Shown piece after piece: positions 11,175-21,416 of a stretch of DNA of 64,000 nt. The position numbers and the translations under genes are program-made. The notes beneath the pieces were generated by a model. That model was given only the letters and a program-made list of their open reading frames with translations, was not told the origin of the DNA and searched no databases. The stretch spans positions 164,112,850 through 164,176,849 of the forward strand of contig OU015496.1 in assembly GCA_907164885.2 (NCBI GenBank), in the 5' to 3' direction. The stretch is from Dolomedes plantarius. Its lineage: Eukaryota > Arthropoda > Arachnida > Araneae > Dolomedidae. Position 1 is the stretch's first letter. Each line of letters starts with the position of its first letter.

Positions 11175-11789
11175 CCTTTCAGCGGGCGCACCCGTGTACA
11201 AAGTGCAACATTTTCATAATTTTGAATGGTTTGTTTTTACATGTAAGGTTTGAATGTTCTAAGCAGTTTCTATTTATAGCTACACTCTTTATAATGCTGG
11301 TCTGACTTTCTGACCCTCGTATTCCTCTCCATTCATTGTTAGTCGTAATTTAACCGTGGTAAACCAGCGATTATACTGGATTACAATACGAAAAAAAGCA
11401 GGAGTTGATATAGTAGATCAAATGTGCAGCTATTACACGGTATCCCGCATATAACGAAGATGGACAATCTCATTGTTTTTTAGGTTTTTGGACATCATAG
11501 GAATCCATTCGCAAGTTGTCCATAGATCCAATAAACCGGACAGTTTTGAAATAAGGCGATTGTATCTGTATTCTTTGGCCTTTAATTATAAATATATCTT
11601 AATATTATAAACATTTTATATCTTGTCATATAACGCAGAATTATTGTAACACAGCATTAGTATTTTATCAGTGATCAGTTTGTAAAAATAAAGTTATTAC
11701 GAAAAGAATAATCTAGGTTAAAAGAAACGTTGCACTTTGTGCCTCGCGCGCCTGCTAGTGTTCCGAAAATTGGCGCGCCCGCTGATAGG
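11175..11789. mobile_element. TTAA-flanked MITE, 615 bp, piggyBac-like
   Basis: The left end CCTTTCAGCGGGCGCACC and the right end (inverted CCTATCAGCGGGCGCGCC) form terminal inverted repeats. A second inverted motif, ACAAAGTGCAAC, lies inside each end. The flanks are TTAG (11171-11174) and TTAA (11790-11793), consistent with a TTAA duplication with one mutation. CCY ends with TTAA targets are piggyBac-superfamily traits. No ORF, so it is non-autonomous. Its relation to the piggyBac gene at 8.4-10.4 kb is unknown. Confidence 0.75.
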
Positions 11790-12191
11790 TTAAAAAAGGA
11801 TATTGGGATTAAAATAAACAATAAATGAAACAGAACCATAGAGAACAAGTTTTTATGCGTAAATGTTTATAACGTTCTGTTAATTGGTTTGAGATAAGAA
11901 TAACCCGTTCAAGAATTACTGTATACATGAAATCTAGACTCTTGAATTGACATCCAAATACAGGTATTATTGTGGAAAATTTACGGGTTCATTCTTATTT
12001 ATGAGTTTTTTTATTTTCTCGGTTACTTTTCTGGAATCGTATCAACTTTATTGATAAGTTTTGGTTCTGGCTTTTCTAATAATATCAACTTAATGGTAGC
12101 GTTTAGTAGGTCCTTTTAAGTATCAACGTTACAATCGTATTAGCTGTCGTGTAGTTACTGCTTTAATCATATGAACTTCGCTTTTTATTGT
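11790..12191. other. Unassigned AT-rich DNA
   Basis: Nothing recognised. Confidence 0.45.
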
Positions 12192-12889
12192 ATACTAGCC
12201 GCTGCGCGACCAGCATGGTCGCTTTTAGATTTATATTTTCTTTTGCAAAACAACTCAATTGAAAGTAACATATGTAAGGAATGTTACTATTACCTGTCAT
12301 CATAAATATACGTTGTTAAGGGGTAGTGAAAACTCAGACATAAGATTTATAATCATTGATAAATTCACTATAAGGCTGATTCTAAAACATCATGATTAAA
12401 AAATGTGAATTTCCATTACTTCAGAACAGAGTTAAAGATAAGTCAGAGAAACCTAACACCAATGATTTTAAAAATTATATCTCTCACTGTATGTACTATT
12501 TTTCAAAACTAAGATATCTACACTTTATCATTACATCATTTAAGAAATTGTTGGGGAAAATTTTCACTTATAAAATGGAGTGAAAATTCAGCAAATACTA
12601 AAATATAGTATAGATTACATTTCTCTCTGTATGTATTATTGTTCGCAATTCAGATATCTCCACTTAATCATATTAAATGAATAAATTAAAATTATTTCGT
12701 GTATAAATTAAAATTATTCATGAGTAAAATACAGCAATTAAATTGTACCAAATTACGTGCTATCGTCGAGCCACACGCGGACAGCCGCTAATGTTTACAT
12801 CCGGTAGTTGCAGCCGTTGCCATTCGGATTGTAGAAATATCGTCGATTTTTGTGCCGCATACCCACGCGTTTTATATATATAGATTCTG
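12192..12889 (+). repeat. CTAG-type interspersed repeat, copy 1
   Basis: It begins TATACTAGCCGCTGCGCGAC and ends GCGTTTTATATATATAGATT. The same kind of start (CTAGCTGAAACCCGC) and TTTTATATA-type end bound the repeat at 48347-49458. I do not recognise a coding domain inside. The superfamily is uncertain; a truncated non-LTR or related retroelement is possible. Confidence 0.45.
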
Positions 12890-13329
12890 CTCTTTTAAAG
12901 AATTGTTTTACGCTCATTTTCTATAGTTGAGGGAAAGTTTGTAAATATTTCTTTGAAACTGAAAGTTAAAAAAAAACAACTACATCTGCACAGCATTAGT
13001 ATTTTATCAGTGATACGTTTAATAGGAATTGAATAGAGAGTTTCAATAAAGGAGTGCAGCTATTTCTTCGAACTGCAATAAAGACAATGAATTTATCGTA
13101 TTTATTAGAATCTAAAACTCCTGCCCTTTAATTGTTTAAACAAATTCCACTTATAAGACAGTTTTTTCTTTTCTTTTTAGATCATCTCTCCTCATGTCAT
13201 CGTTGGCTGGTTACGGTCCCGATTTGCACTCGCAAATTTTCAATTAAGGTACTCTGCCAATGGCTGGATTCCAAGAAGCCAAAATTTCGTTTTTCTCCAG
13301 AGCTGTTTGCGGCACTTTAGTGACATTGC
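12890..13329. other. Unassigned DNA
   Basis: A short stretch CAGCATTAGTATTTTATCAG near 12992 also occurs near 11652, inside the TTAA MITE. Otherwise nothing. Confidence 0.4.
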
Positions 13330-13930
13330 TCCTGTCATCAGATCACTTCAAATTACGCGTTTGAAGCGAGACGATAATGCATTCGATATTCGCCAACGCT
13401 GCTCTAATCCAACTCATTAAGAAAGGGCTTTTCTTGAGAGAGTTTTAATTATGAAAGGATTAAAAAAAAGGATCCAACAGGGGCCTCTCCCATTTCAGTC
13501 CATCTATCTATTCCTCTCCTCCCCCTCTCTCCTCCTAATCAATACTAACCGTGTGTCCTTAACTAAATTGCATTAACTAATTAAAATAATCATGCATAGC
13601 AGACTGGTTGTCAGCGTCGCTAACGACACACGACACTAAGTTCTTTCTAAAGTGTGCGTATTAGAGGGGCAGGCCACCCTTTTAGAGTCGGGGTGCCCCA
13701 ACGCTCGCATCAATTATGATGATTTCAATTACATTGGCATTAATCCCCTAATGCCGGCGACTTTCTAAAAGTCTTATTTTCGTTCGCTTGTTCTGAGATC
13801 ACTCCCTCCCTCTCTACCCCCAGAGGAGGAGGGGGAGGGGGCGTTCGAAGAATGGTCTCCTGGCGCATCGGCGGGAACGTGAAATTGGAGAAGATGCGGG
13901 AATTTAATCACGATGACAGTGGGCGTTTAT
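13330..13930. promoter_or_regulatory. Candidate cis-regulatory block, homeodomain-site rich
   Basis: Composition and texture change here: GC-richer tracts alternate with closely packed ATTA/TAAT cores, for example TAACTAATTAAAATAATCAT near 13574 and several more at 13706-13755. There is no ORF and no TE terminus. Clustered homeodomain cores in otherwise non-repetitive sequence resemble arthropod developmental enhancers, but such cores are frequent by chance in AT-rich DNA. Confidence 0.25.
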
Positions 13931-15539
13931 TCTTTGGGATCCTTTGAGACTTGGGATAGGAATGGGGGACGGGAGAGGGAGATGTAAGCTATATTTGGCA
14001 CGATATCGCCGATTTGGCGAGAATTGTGAGACTTTTTATTTAAAAAGCATCCGAGAGAGTTGGGGAAAACATGCGGTTAATTTGAAAAACTTGGTTGTTC
14101 TGCTGTACCATTTCTTGATGCAACAAGCGTTTCGCATTCTTCATCTTATAACAATCAGGATCTAAGGGGGAAATTTCCACTGTGTTGTCTTCATGAACTC
14201 TTTGCTCTTTTAATTCTCTTCAGGTGTATCGCTTTCTTATTTCTTTCCTCTATGATACAACACTGACGTTTGGTAGCGTTCATATAGAGACGAGTAGTTA
14301 AGACGAAAATAATTTCTTTGTTTTCTTCACGAGTTTTAAACAAATGCCACAGGTTATGGTTGTTTGTTTTTCCTTTGACGTAATCCCCAGGTGCAACACA
14401 AGCCTTTGGTAACACTGGTATAGCTGCCAATAGTTAAGGAGGTTATTCTCCTCATAAATTTTATCAGATTCAAAAAGTTACTGCCTTCATTTTGTAGTTC
14501 AATGTAATCTCAGGATGAGACCCTTATCTTGCATAATTCTCATTAACTACTAGTCTTCAAAGAGATGAATTCCAAATTTGTTCCAAAGTCCAATATGTAA
14601 ATAAGAGAACATAAACACATATACACACATTATATAGCATAACATTCAATTGACAACAGGCTCAAAATGAAAACAATCAAAACATTTTTCTGGTTTTTCA
14701 CTTTAATCGTTCAAGACAAATTCAAAATATATCATGACATTCCAATCTCTTCTTACCTATGGGGGAATTCCAATTTTGGGAATTCTGAATCTTCACATGA
14801 GCCCCGAATTGATCTTTATTAGTAGACTGTGTGATAATTTATCTCTTATAGAAGCTAGCCCCATTTGAAATATTTGAAGTTTATATTCCAAATTGATCTT
14901 TTGACATCTACTGTAAAACTATCAGAAACGGCTGAAGAGGGGAGGGGTATAATTCCAATCGATTTTATTGTCTCTATAAGTACTGTTAGATTAATTGATT
15001 CCTTGAGGTAATATTGCTTTTACTTCTGCTGCAAGAAGCCGTGGGTAAGTTTCAAGTGTTCTTTCAAATGCCCGTTGGTCGACTGTTGCGTTTGAAAATT
15101 TCTTCTCACAAAACATTTAACGTATATGAATATCAAAATTTAGCTTGATAGTTGTAATAATAATGGTAAAATGAATGATGTGATTCAGTTCAGAAGTGTC
15201 GTGCATGGTCAGTAGTTTATTTCTCTTCGGCGTTGAAAAGGTTCAGGTTTTTCTCGGGTTGTAGTAGTTAATAATTTGTTAATGTCACGCTGAAAGTACC
15301 TCTTAACGGATATATGTTTATCTATACCAGCTATTGTTTGAAAACTGTTAAAGACAAGTTCGATGTTGTAATAACAACCTATTGGCAAGACGTCTACGAG
15401 TAATGTCTACAAGTTTAAATAGGCATCTGAATTTTAATAATTTCCATGTGCCCTTCTGGAAAAGTGATGTGCAGTTTAGTGTTTTTCTATGCGTAGTTGC
15501 AGAGGTCAGGGGGAAAAAAAATTAAAGGTATTTCAATTT
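13931..15539. other. Unassigned AT-rich DNA
   Basis: Short frames at 13944-14165 (+) and 14191-14430 (-) have no recognisable domain. I regard both as chance. Confidence 0.45.
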
Positions 15540-15545
15540 TATTTA

Positions 15546-15845
15546 TGCGAATAACATGTAAGAGAAAGTATATATTTTCTCTTACATTTTTCTTTCTTTT
15601 CCTTTATAATCATAACAGTAACGACAAAAAATGCTTATGATCAAGTAAGAGAAAGTATATATTTTCTCTTACATGTTGTTCGCATAAGAGAATTATGATA
15701 ATTATTTCATTATGCACTATTATTGAAATAATATATACCCCGCAGATAATTTTTAAATTTTTGCACTTATGTATACGATTTCAAATGTACATAAGTGCAA
15801 AAATTTCATTTTTCTATATACAAATAGTGGAAAAATGAAATTTAA
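15546..15845. repeat. Chain of three inverted repeats
   Basis: First, arms near 15546-15587 and 15645-15686 are inverted copies of about 42 bases, and each arm contains its own palindrome (TAAGAGAAA, spacer, TTTTCTCTTA). Second, TTTTTGCACTTATGTA pairs with TACATAAGTGCAAAAA across a short loop near 15757-15807. Third, AAATTTCATTTTTC pairs with GAAAAATGAAATTT at about 15803-15843; its left arm overlaps the end of the second hairpin. This looks like a foldback insertion or nested palindromes. Confidence 0.85.
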
Positions 15846-16427
15846 GTTCAACCATTATCGAAAATATTGGAAAAGGAAATCTATTTAAAAACATTTGAAC
15901 ATAAACTGATAAACGAGCAGCGATTGCGTTTAATTCTCTAATTTTCTTTTTTTCTTTCAGTTTGTTCATTTCTTTTTTTAACTATACAGCATTAAAGTAG
16001 TTTCCTTTATAATCATAACAGCAACGACGAAAAATGTTTATGGTGATATGGACTAAAATTTTCTAAAAAAAATTTCATACCTTGGCTTAAACAATATTTT
16101 AAAAGATTGGAAGTTTTCAGATTCTATCGTTTAAAATTGTTTGTTATCTCGGCTTGAGGGATTTTCTGTAGTCGCCGACAAAATATCATTGTTGCGTGTC
16201 ATGGCATTTTTGTGTTCTCATTTAAGATATCCTTTGTTAACGGCAATTTTAGAGTTTTAAATTTAGAGAGTGCATCATTTAAACAAAGTTGCTGCAGAAC
16301 AAGTAATTTTTTCATCCATCTTTTCAGAACTGCTCTTTGCTTATTTTGTAACCTCTATCATTTTGTCTGCAGTTACCAGAAACGACATCGTTAGTGACTA
16401 ATAAAATGAAACATCTCCGGAAATGAA
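15846..16427. other. Unassigned AT-rich DNA with a diverged direct repeat
   Basis: The segment near 16003-16045 (CCTTTATAATCATAACAGCA onward) repeats 15601-15645 in direct orientation with a few changes. No gene. A 60-codon frame at 16212-16394 looks random. Confidence 0.5.
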
Positions 16428-16447
16428 TTCCGATCTACGGATTTAGC

Positions 16448-16888
16448 GCATTCTTTACATTTGAGGAGGTCCACAGTTTGCCTGAAAAAAAAAAGCGGAT
16501 AATTTCTAAGTAAATTTAACACATCTCATCTTTTACGTACTTTTCCATACTAGAAAAATACGCAAAAAATAATGTTTGGGCTGAGCTCAATAATGTACAA
16601 CTGAAACCATTTTCCTTATCTTTCAATGGAAGCATTTCAAGGATTTGGAGATTTACGCATAAGTGGAAAAAAAAAAAGTTTGTTTTTATGCTCCCTGGCC
16701 TGAATAACTCCGGACCAGGTCCCTAGATGGCAGCGGGCAGAGGAATGCGACTCCGATTTACAATGGCACCACAAAGGCGGAGTTTGACTTGACCAGTTGC
16801 CACCACAATTTTGACTGGGTTCTCCCGGGGAGGGGGGGGGATCTGGGATGCTCGTACCTTCTCTTACCCTCTCTAACATCATAGAACT
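16448..16888 (-). mobile_element. Retroposon-like insertion with 20-bp direct repeats
   Basis: The exact 20-mer TTCCGATCTACGGATTTAGC lies at both 16428-16447 and 16889-16908, bounding this 441-bp segment. Long exact flanking repeats are typical of target-primed retroposition. Its right half (about 16690-16830) resembles SINE family B read on the minus strand, for example a shared GGAGTxxGACTTG stretch and a CAATTTTGA stretch. Boundaries come from the direct repeat only. Confidence 0.6.
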
Positions 16889-16908
16889 TTCCGATCTACG
16901 GATTTAGC

Positions 16909-17015
16909 TTGCCCATATCCGTCCTAGACACGCAGGTATTTAATGGCGTTCGTCAGGATTCAAACCGAACACTCCCAGTCCCGAGGCCAACGCGCTACCA
17001 CCAGGCTATCCCAGT
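16909..17015 (-). repeat. tRNA-like SINE head
   Basis: Minus-strand A box TGGTAGCGCGTTGG and B box GGTTTGAATCC are well spaced. The body to the left is cut by the insertion at 16448-16888, so this SINE is probably the older host of that insertion. Confidence 0.55.
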
Positions 17016-17340
17016 CCTTGAGATAAACGGGAAACCTAGATACATACTATTGACAATCTACAGTATTTGTGAGAACGAGTATAATCCCCCCCCCCAATAA
17101 ATGCTTTCCTTAAGTCCATAAATCCATAACTCCTCTGAGATTGGTCGTGTTACATACGGAGTGCACTCTGAAACACAACCGTGAAATTAGAAACCTTGAA
17201 ATGCAAGAGAGTGTATGGGAGACAGGGGATTTAAGAGTCTGTTTGGGTTCTAGGTATCAACCCCTGTCTTTGCAAGATTCTCCCCAAAAACTCCTAAAGC
17301 ACACCAAACCGGAAGTCGTGTCCCCCCCCCCAAAAAAAAT
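17016..17340. other. Unassigned DNA with C-runs
   Basis: Poly-C tracts near 17087 and 17322. No gene. Confidence 0.4.
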
Positions 17341-17590
17341 GCTTTCCTATTACTTCTCCTACAATTATACAAACATCTTAAAGGGAACACGTGACAAAAT
17401 CTGAAGGGAGAAGACGAATATAGCAGATTCCACTAGGAGCTAGATATAGAGAGGAGCTAGAATCAATGATATATTTAGGTCATGCTCATTAATGTCTGGA
17501 GTGCAGTCGATTGCGTATTTTTTTTTAATAGCTTTTACAGCGTTCTGTGACTACTATGTTTTCAGGAATTATTTACTGGTCTGAGAAATT
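17340..17590. repeat. Old interspersed repeat, related to 29070-29320
   Basis: Patchy but collinear similarity with 29070-29320: AATTATACAAA, then TCTGAAG-GAG, then TAGCAGATTC, then CTAGAT-AG in the same order and spacing. Too diverged to define ends or family. Confidence 0.4.
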
Positions 17591-17955
17591 AGGACCAAAG
17601 AAATATGCCACTGAACCACAGTGACACGATCATAAGCACTTCCAGAGGGGGACAGGGGATTCCCTGTTTGGACTTAAAAGACATTTTTATTGTTATTTTT
17701 TTGTGTTTCTTGTATGTTAATTTTTTTATATGTTATTTAGTGTTCACCAACAGATGGCAGCGCTTCACTCGGTTGGGCTTTTCTCTTTTCTGAAGTGACA
17801 ACTCAATAAGCTTTAGAATTCTGTTTAAATACCTTGGCGACTAGCATTTTTTTTAGTCGCAGTCGTGTAATGTTTAGTCGGTACACGAAATATTTTTTTT
17901 TCCCAATGCGGAGGCACTTGTCGCCAAACATTCGCCTATACTACGCCGCAATTTT
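17591..17955. other. Unassigned DNA
   Basis: Nothing recognised beyond homopolymers. Confidence 0.4.
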
Positions 17956-18140
17956 ACCGCCCATTTTATTGTGGGGGCACCATATCGTGCCCATTTTATT
18001 GTGGGGGCACCACAGCATTACCCCCTATGACTGGACGACATGAACTGAGGCATTTTTCGTGTCGCGACGTTAGGATTCGATCCGAGCACCCTCAGCACCT
18101 AAAACCAGCGCGCTGTACCACTGGGTCGCCACAAGCCCTC
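17956..18140 (-). repeat. tRNA-like SINE with internal 30-bp duplication
   Basis: Minus-strand A box GTGGCGACCCAGTGG and B box GGATCGAATCC lie at about 18066-18132. In the body, a 30-bp unit containing CCATTTTATTGTGGGGGCAC is present twice in tandem (17959-17988 and 17989-18018). A distinct SINE family from A and B. Confidence 0.55.
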
Positions 18141-19297
18141 ACACGAAATATATTTTAGCAAGGCTGTGTGCACAGCGCAGTTCCTCCCATTTTGAATCTA
18201 GGTAATACTAGTTTTAACCGTAGTTGTTTATTTGGGACCAGTTCTCCGGTTCGTTGATGCCGCTAGGTTGAATTGCTGCAATCTTACAACGTTTGTGCTC
18301 TACTCAACATTTTACTGTTCGTGAAACTGGAATAAATATCTTCAAGTGAACTGTGTTGATTCTATTTAGCGTATGATTTGAGTGTTTCCCATTGCTGTGA
18401 CTCCAGACTACAAGGAAATTGAAGTAAGGATGAACATTCAAGTTTAACCTAATTTAAGTTACTTCCCACATTAGTTGCATGGCAGTCAGTGCTGGGTTGG
18501 TTTGAATAACTTTATTTTAATTTACCGATTTACATACATTTGGCGCTTCCGCCCGCCATTGTCGTTTATTTTCACATTACATTAAACAATACTACTATAC
18601 TAATATTCCCGTTACCAATAGAGAAAACTGTATCTTGTAGGATTTTTGATAAAAATTTCCCTTAGAATTACCTTTTCACACAATGAGATTTTATCTCCCC
18701 ACACCTACCGGTGAACTGCAGGAATAACAGAAAGGATGCTCCGATCAGTAGATGCGACTCCAGGCGATGATTGGGTCCGGCTCATTGTCTTGGCGGCATC
18801 CACTTGGCGACCTGGCCTCGGTAACCATAGCGTCATAAAAGCTCGCACGTTACGACAGGGGAGGGGAATGTGTAACGCTGAAGCGGTGTTAATGTATCGT
18901 AGGCGGGGGAAACGAAGTGAAGTGAAGAGGGATTGGTTTTAGAGACACTTTTTGATGCTCCTGTGTGTGAGAGAGCGAGCGAGTCTTTTATTCCCTGAGA
19001 CCGGGTGTTGTAATCCCGTACGACTTTGCCCTAACACCTTCCACAATCACGGCTGCATCCCTCCCTCCCCCTCCCCCCATTTGCCTCGTCTCTTTAGGGA
19101 GGGGTTGCCGAGCGCACCGATGCACCGACGAAAGAAATATTTGGCGAGAATTTTTAAGGACGGATTCCCCCACAGTAGATATCATGGGGAGACAATTCAT
19201 TCACAATTTGTTTTCTTCGGAAAAGCCTTTGACCAACCATAGACGTTGAAGGTTCGCAAGTGCGATTCTTAATAGACTGTTAACCGCTCCCTATTAA
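18141..19297. other. Unassigned DNA, GC-richer after 18700
   Basis: The part at about 18720-19240 is GC-richer and carries open frames in opposite directions (18736-18942 +, 18952-19242 +, 18988-19200 -) with no recognised domain. It could be non-coding host sequence. Confidence 0.35.
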
Positions 19298-19348
19298 GGC
19301 TGCTGTGTACTAACCTTGCTGGATTCGCTCACCTCAATGTTAGCCTAT
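19298..19348. mobile_element. Long-TIR MITE, left piece
   Basis: The sequence GGCTGCTGTGTACTAACC and onward is an inverted copy of 25555-25617. TTAA lies immediately outside at 19294-19297. The MITE is interrupted at 19349-25240 by an LTR retrotransposon and resumes at 25245 with TGGAGAAAATGTG, which continues the inverted repeat. Rejoined, the MITE is about 0.42 kb. Confidence 0.85.
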
Positions 19349-19907
19349 TGTAAGGACTTCGGCTAAAAACAAGACTGACAGCCTTTAATATTTAAAAAAT
19401 GCTTTATTGGCATTCTAGATTAAATATAGGCTCTATACAATAATTACAAAATAAACATTATCTAAGGATAATTCGCGGGTTCAGGATATCATGAGAGGAA
19501 CGCAGCAGGCTCTCCGTCTCTGGCACACGTCCGACGACGAGGGTTGTTCACACCTGTAAGGAAAAGTCAACTGCCCCCATTTACATCAAGGTGGCGAATA
19601 TATATCCTCGCCCATCTCTGTGGGTGGTTGAAGCGTGCTCCCTTTGAACCCTTTTGTAGACCGCCTTCAGACCATTCCGCGTCTTCCGCTAAAAGGCTAG
19701 ATGATTATCCTCTGGACAGGCTTTGTCTGCAAGCAGGGGGATTTCTTACAGAAGACGGCTTCCTAATTGTCCGATGGCGACGCGGCGTCTGCCACAATTT
19801 GGTGACAAAGCGACTGTCACCGATGAATACGGTAGATTGATAATGGACGTCTTGCCGTGAGGCTCTCTCAGGAATTCCGAGTGTGAAAGGGGCGTAAAGT
19901 CATTACA
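19349..19907 (-). repeat. 3' LTR of the RT-less element
   Basis: 559 bp, same length as the other LTR; by eye about six substitutions separate them (about 1.1 percent), so the insertion is fairly young but not new. TTTATT at about 19403-19408 gives AATAAA on the coding strand. Confidence 0.9.
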
Positions 19908-19930
19908 GACTAAATTCCTCCCCTCCCCAG
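19908..19930 (-). other. Polypurine tract next to the 3' LTR
   Basis: On the coding strand GGGGAGGGGAGGAA sits just before the LTR TG. This is the expected plus-strand primer site. Confidence 0.7.
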
Positions 19931-21416
19931 ATTTTTTCTGCAGAAGTTTCCACCTGCAAAAAAAAACAGAACAAAACATTGTCCTTCTCAGGACAATTTC
20001 AATTATAAAACTTTTTCCGAAGGCAAATGCACGCCCAATTGACATTACGAGTAGACCGTTAATTTTGATCAAACTCTGGCTTTACCTTCATGAAAGAAAA
20101 TTTTTAACTGTACTTCAAAGTATCATTTTAAAAGCACATCAAAAGGAATTTATAATTAAAATTTACGTACTTTAAAATCTCTAATAAGAGAACATGCCGT
20201 AGCAAAGAAATTATAAAAATTACACAATAATATAACAAGTCATGGCAAAAACTTTAAATAAAATCGTATACTAATAAATGTCATATCAAAAAACTTTAAA
20301 TTCATAGAACACTAGTACGTACACATGACACTACATAAAAAACATTATAACTAGTAAATCACTCAACTGGGATCCCATAATTTACCTTAATTGTGATCAC
20401 ATGACACAAATAAATTCTCAAATTGATATTAAACACAGTTATAATGAAACAACTTTACACAAATAAAATTAAACACAAATCCAAAATGGATACCTAAACT
20501 TCATACAGAACATATCATCACGGTTACTAACACACATGAAAATTTTAAATTTCTTACTTATCTTTTAATACGTTTAACACTTATAGTCATAAAAACAATT
20601 TAATACTCGGCTTTCCGTAAATCCTGGATCAAGGAACTTAATTCGTTCACGATTACCTGTGATCCAATCTTTTCCATTTAAGTGGACAGTCATCAGTGGC
20701 CTAAATTTAAATATTCATTTTATCCTACTATAGGATTCACAATCGATTTAGGGTCTAATTTTTCAGTACTGACTGACATAAAATTATAACATAATAGCTC
20801 ATTGGCTCATTCCTTATCCAAAAAAAAATTCACAAACCTCACATTCCTTGTAATCACTTGGATTCTTTGACAACACTTACATTTATCCGTTGTCGTAACA
20901 ACTCTTCAGACAAAACTTATCGATTTCACAATAAATCATCCAATTGCGGTATTCAAACACCGTACGGAGTGCATTTTGACTCCAATTACTACCTTCTTAG
21001 GTATACACAAAAACATACACATTTGCATTTAAAAGTTAGCCAACACCTTTCTGAGGCATTCTACTGGCTTATGCAACAAACAAAACAGAACATAAAATGT
21101 TACAATTGAACATTAATTGAAACCTATATGAGGCATTCCAACACGGCATACATAAAACCGTCATATGGCGTTTGCCACTACAAAACCGTTATATTATGAT
21201 AACGTCAAAGGAATTTCACCTGAATTTTCCTTTAAAGCAAAACTCAACTTCTATGGTCGAGCCGTTCAAATTTACAAACAATTACATGTTACAATTCATA
21301 AAAAAAACATTACTCAAACGAATACACATTAATTTCTGGTCACATTTTTACACTGAAACTACAATTAATCAACATACTTATAATATACATTTAAACTTTT
21401 ACGACTAATCTTCGGC
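19931..21416. other. Non-coding 3' interior of the RT-less element
   Basis: About 1.5 kb of AT-rich DNA between the stop codon and the purine tract. I see no RT, RNase H or env motif in any frame. Short frames at 20858-21109 and 21172-21408 look random. Confidence 0.6.
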
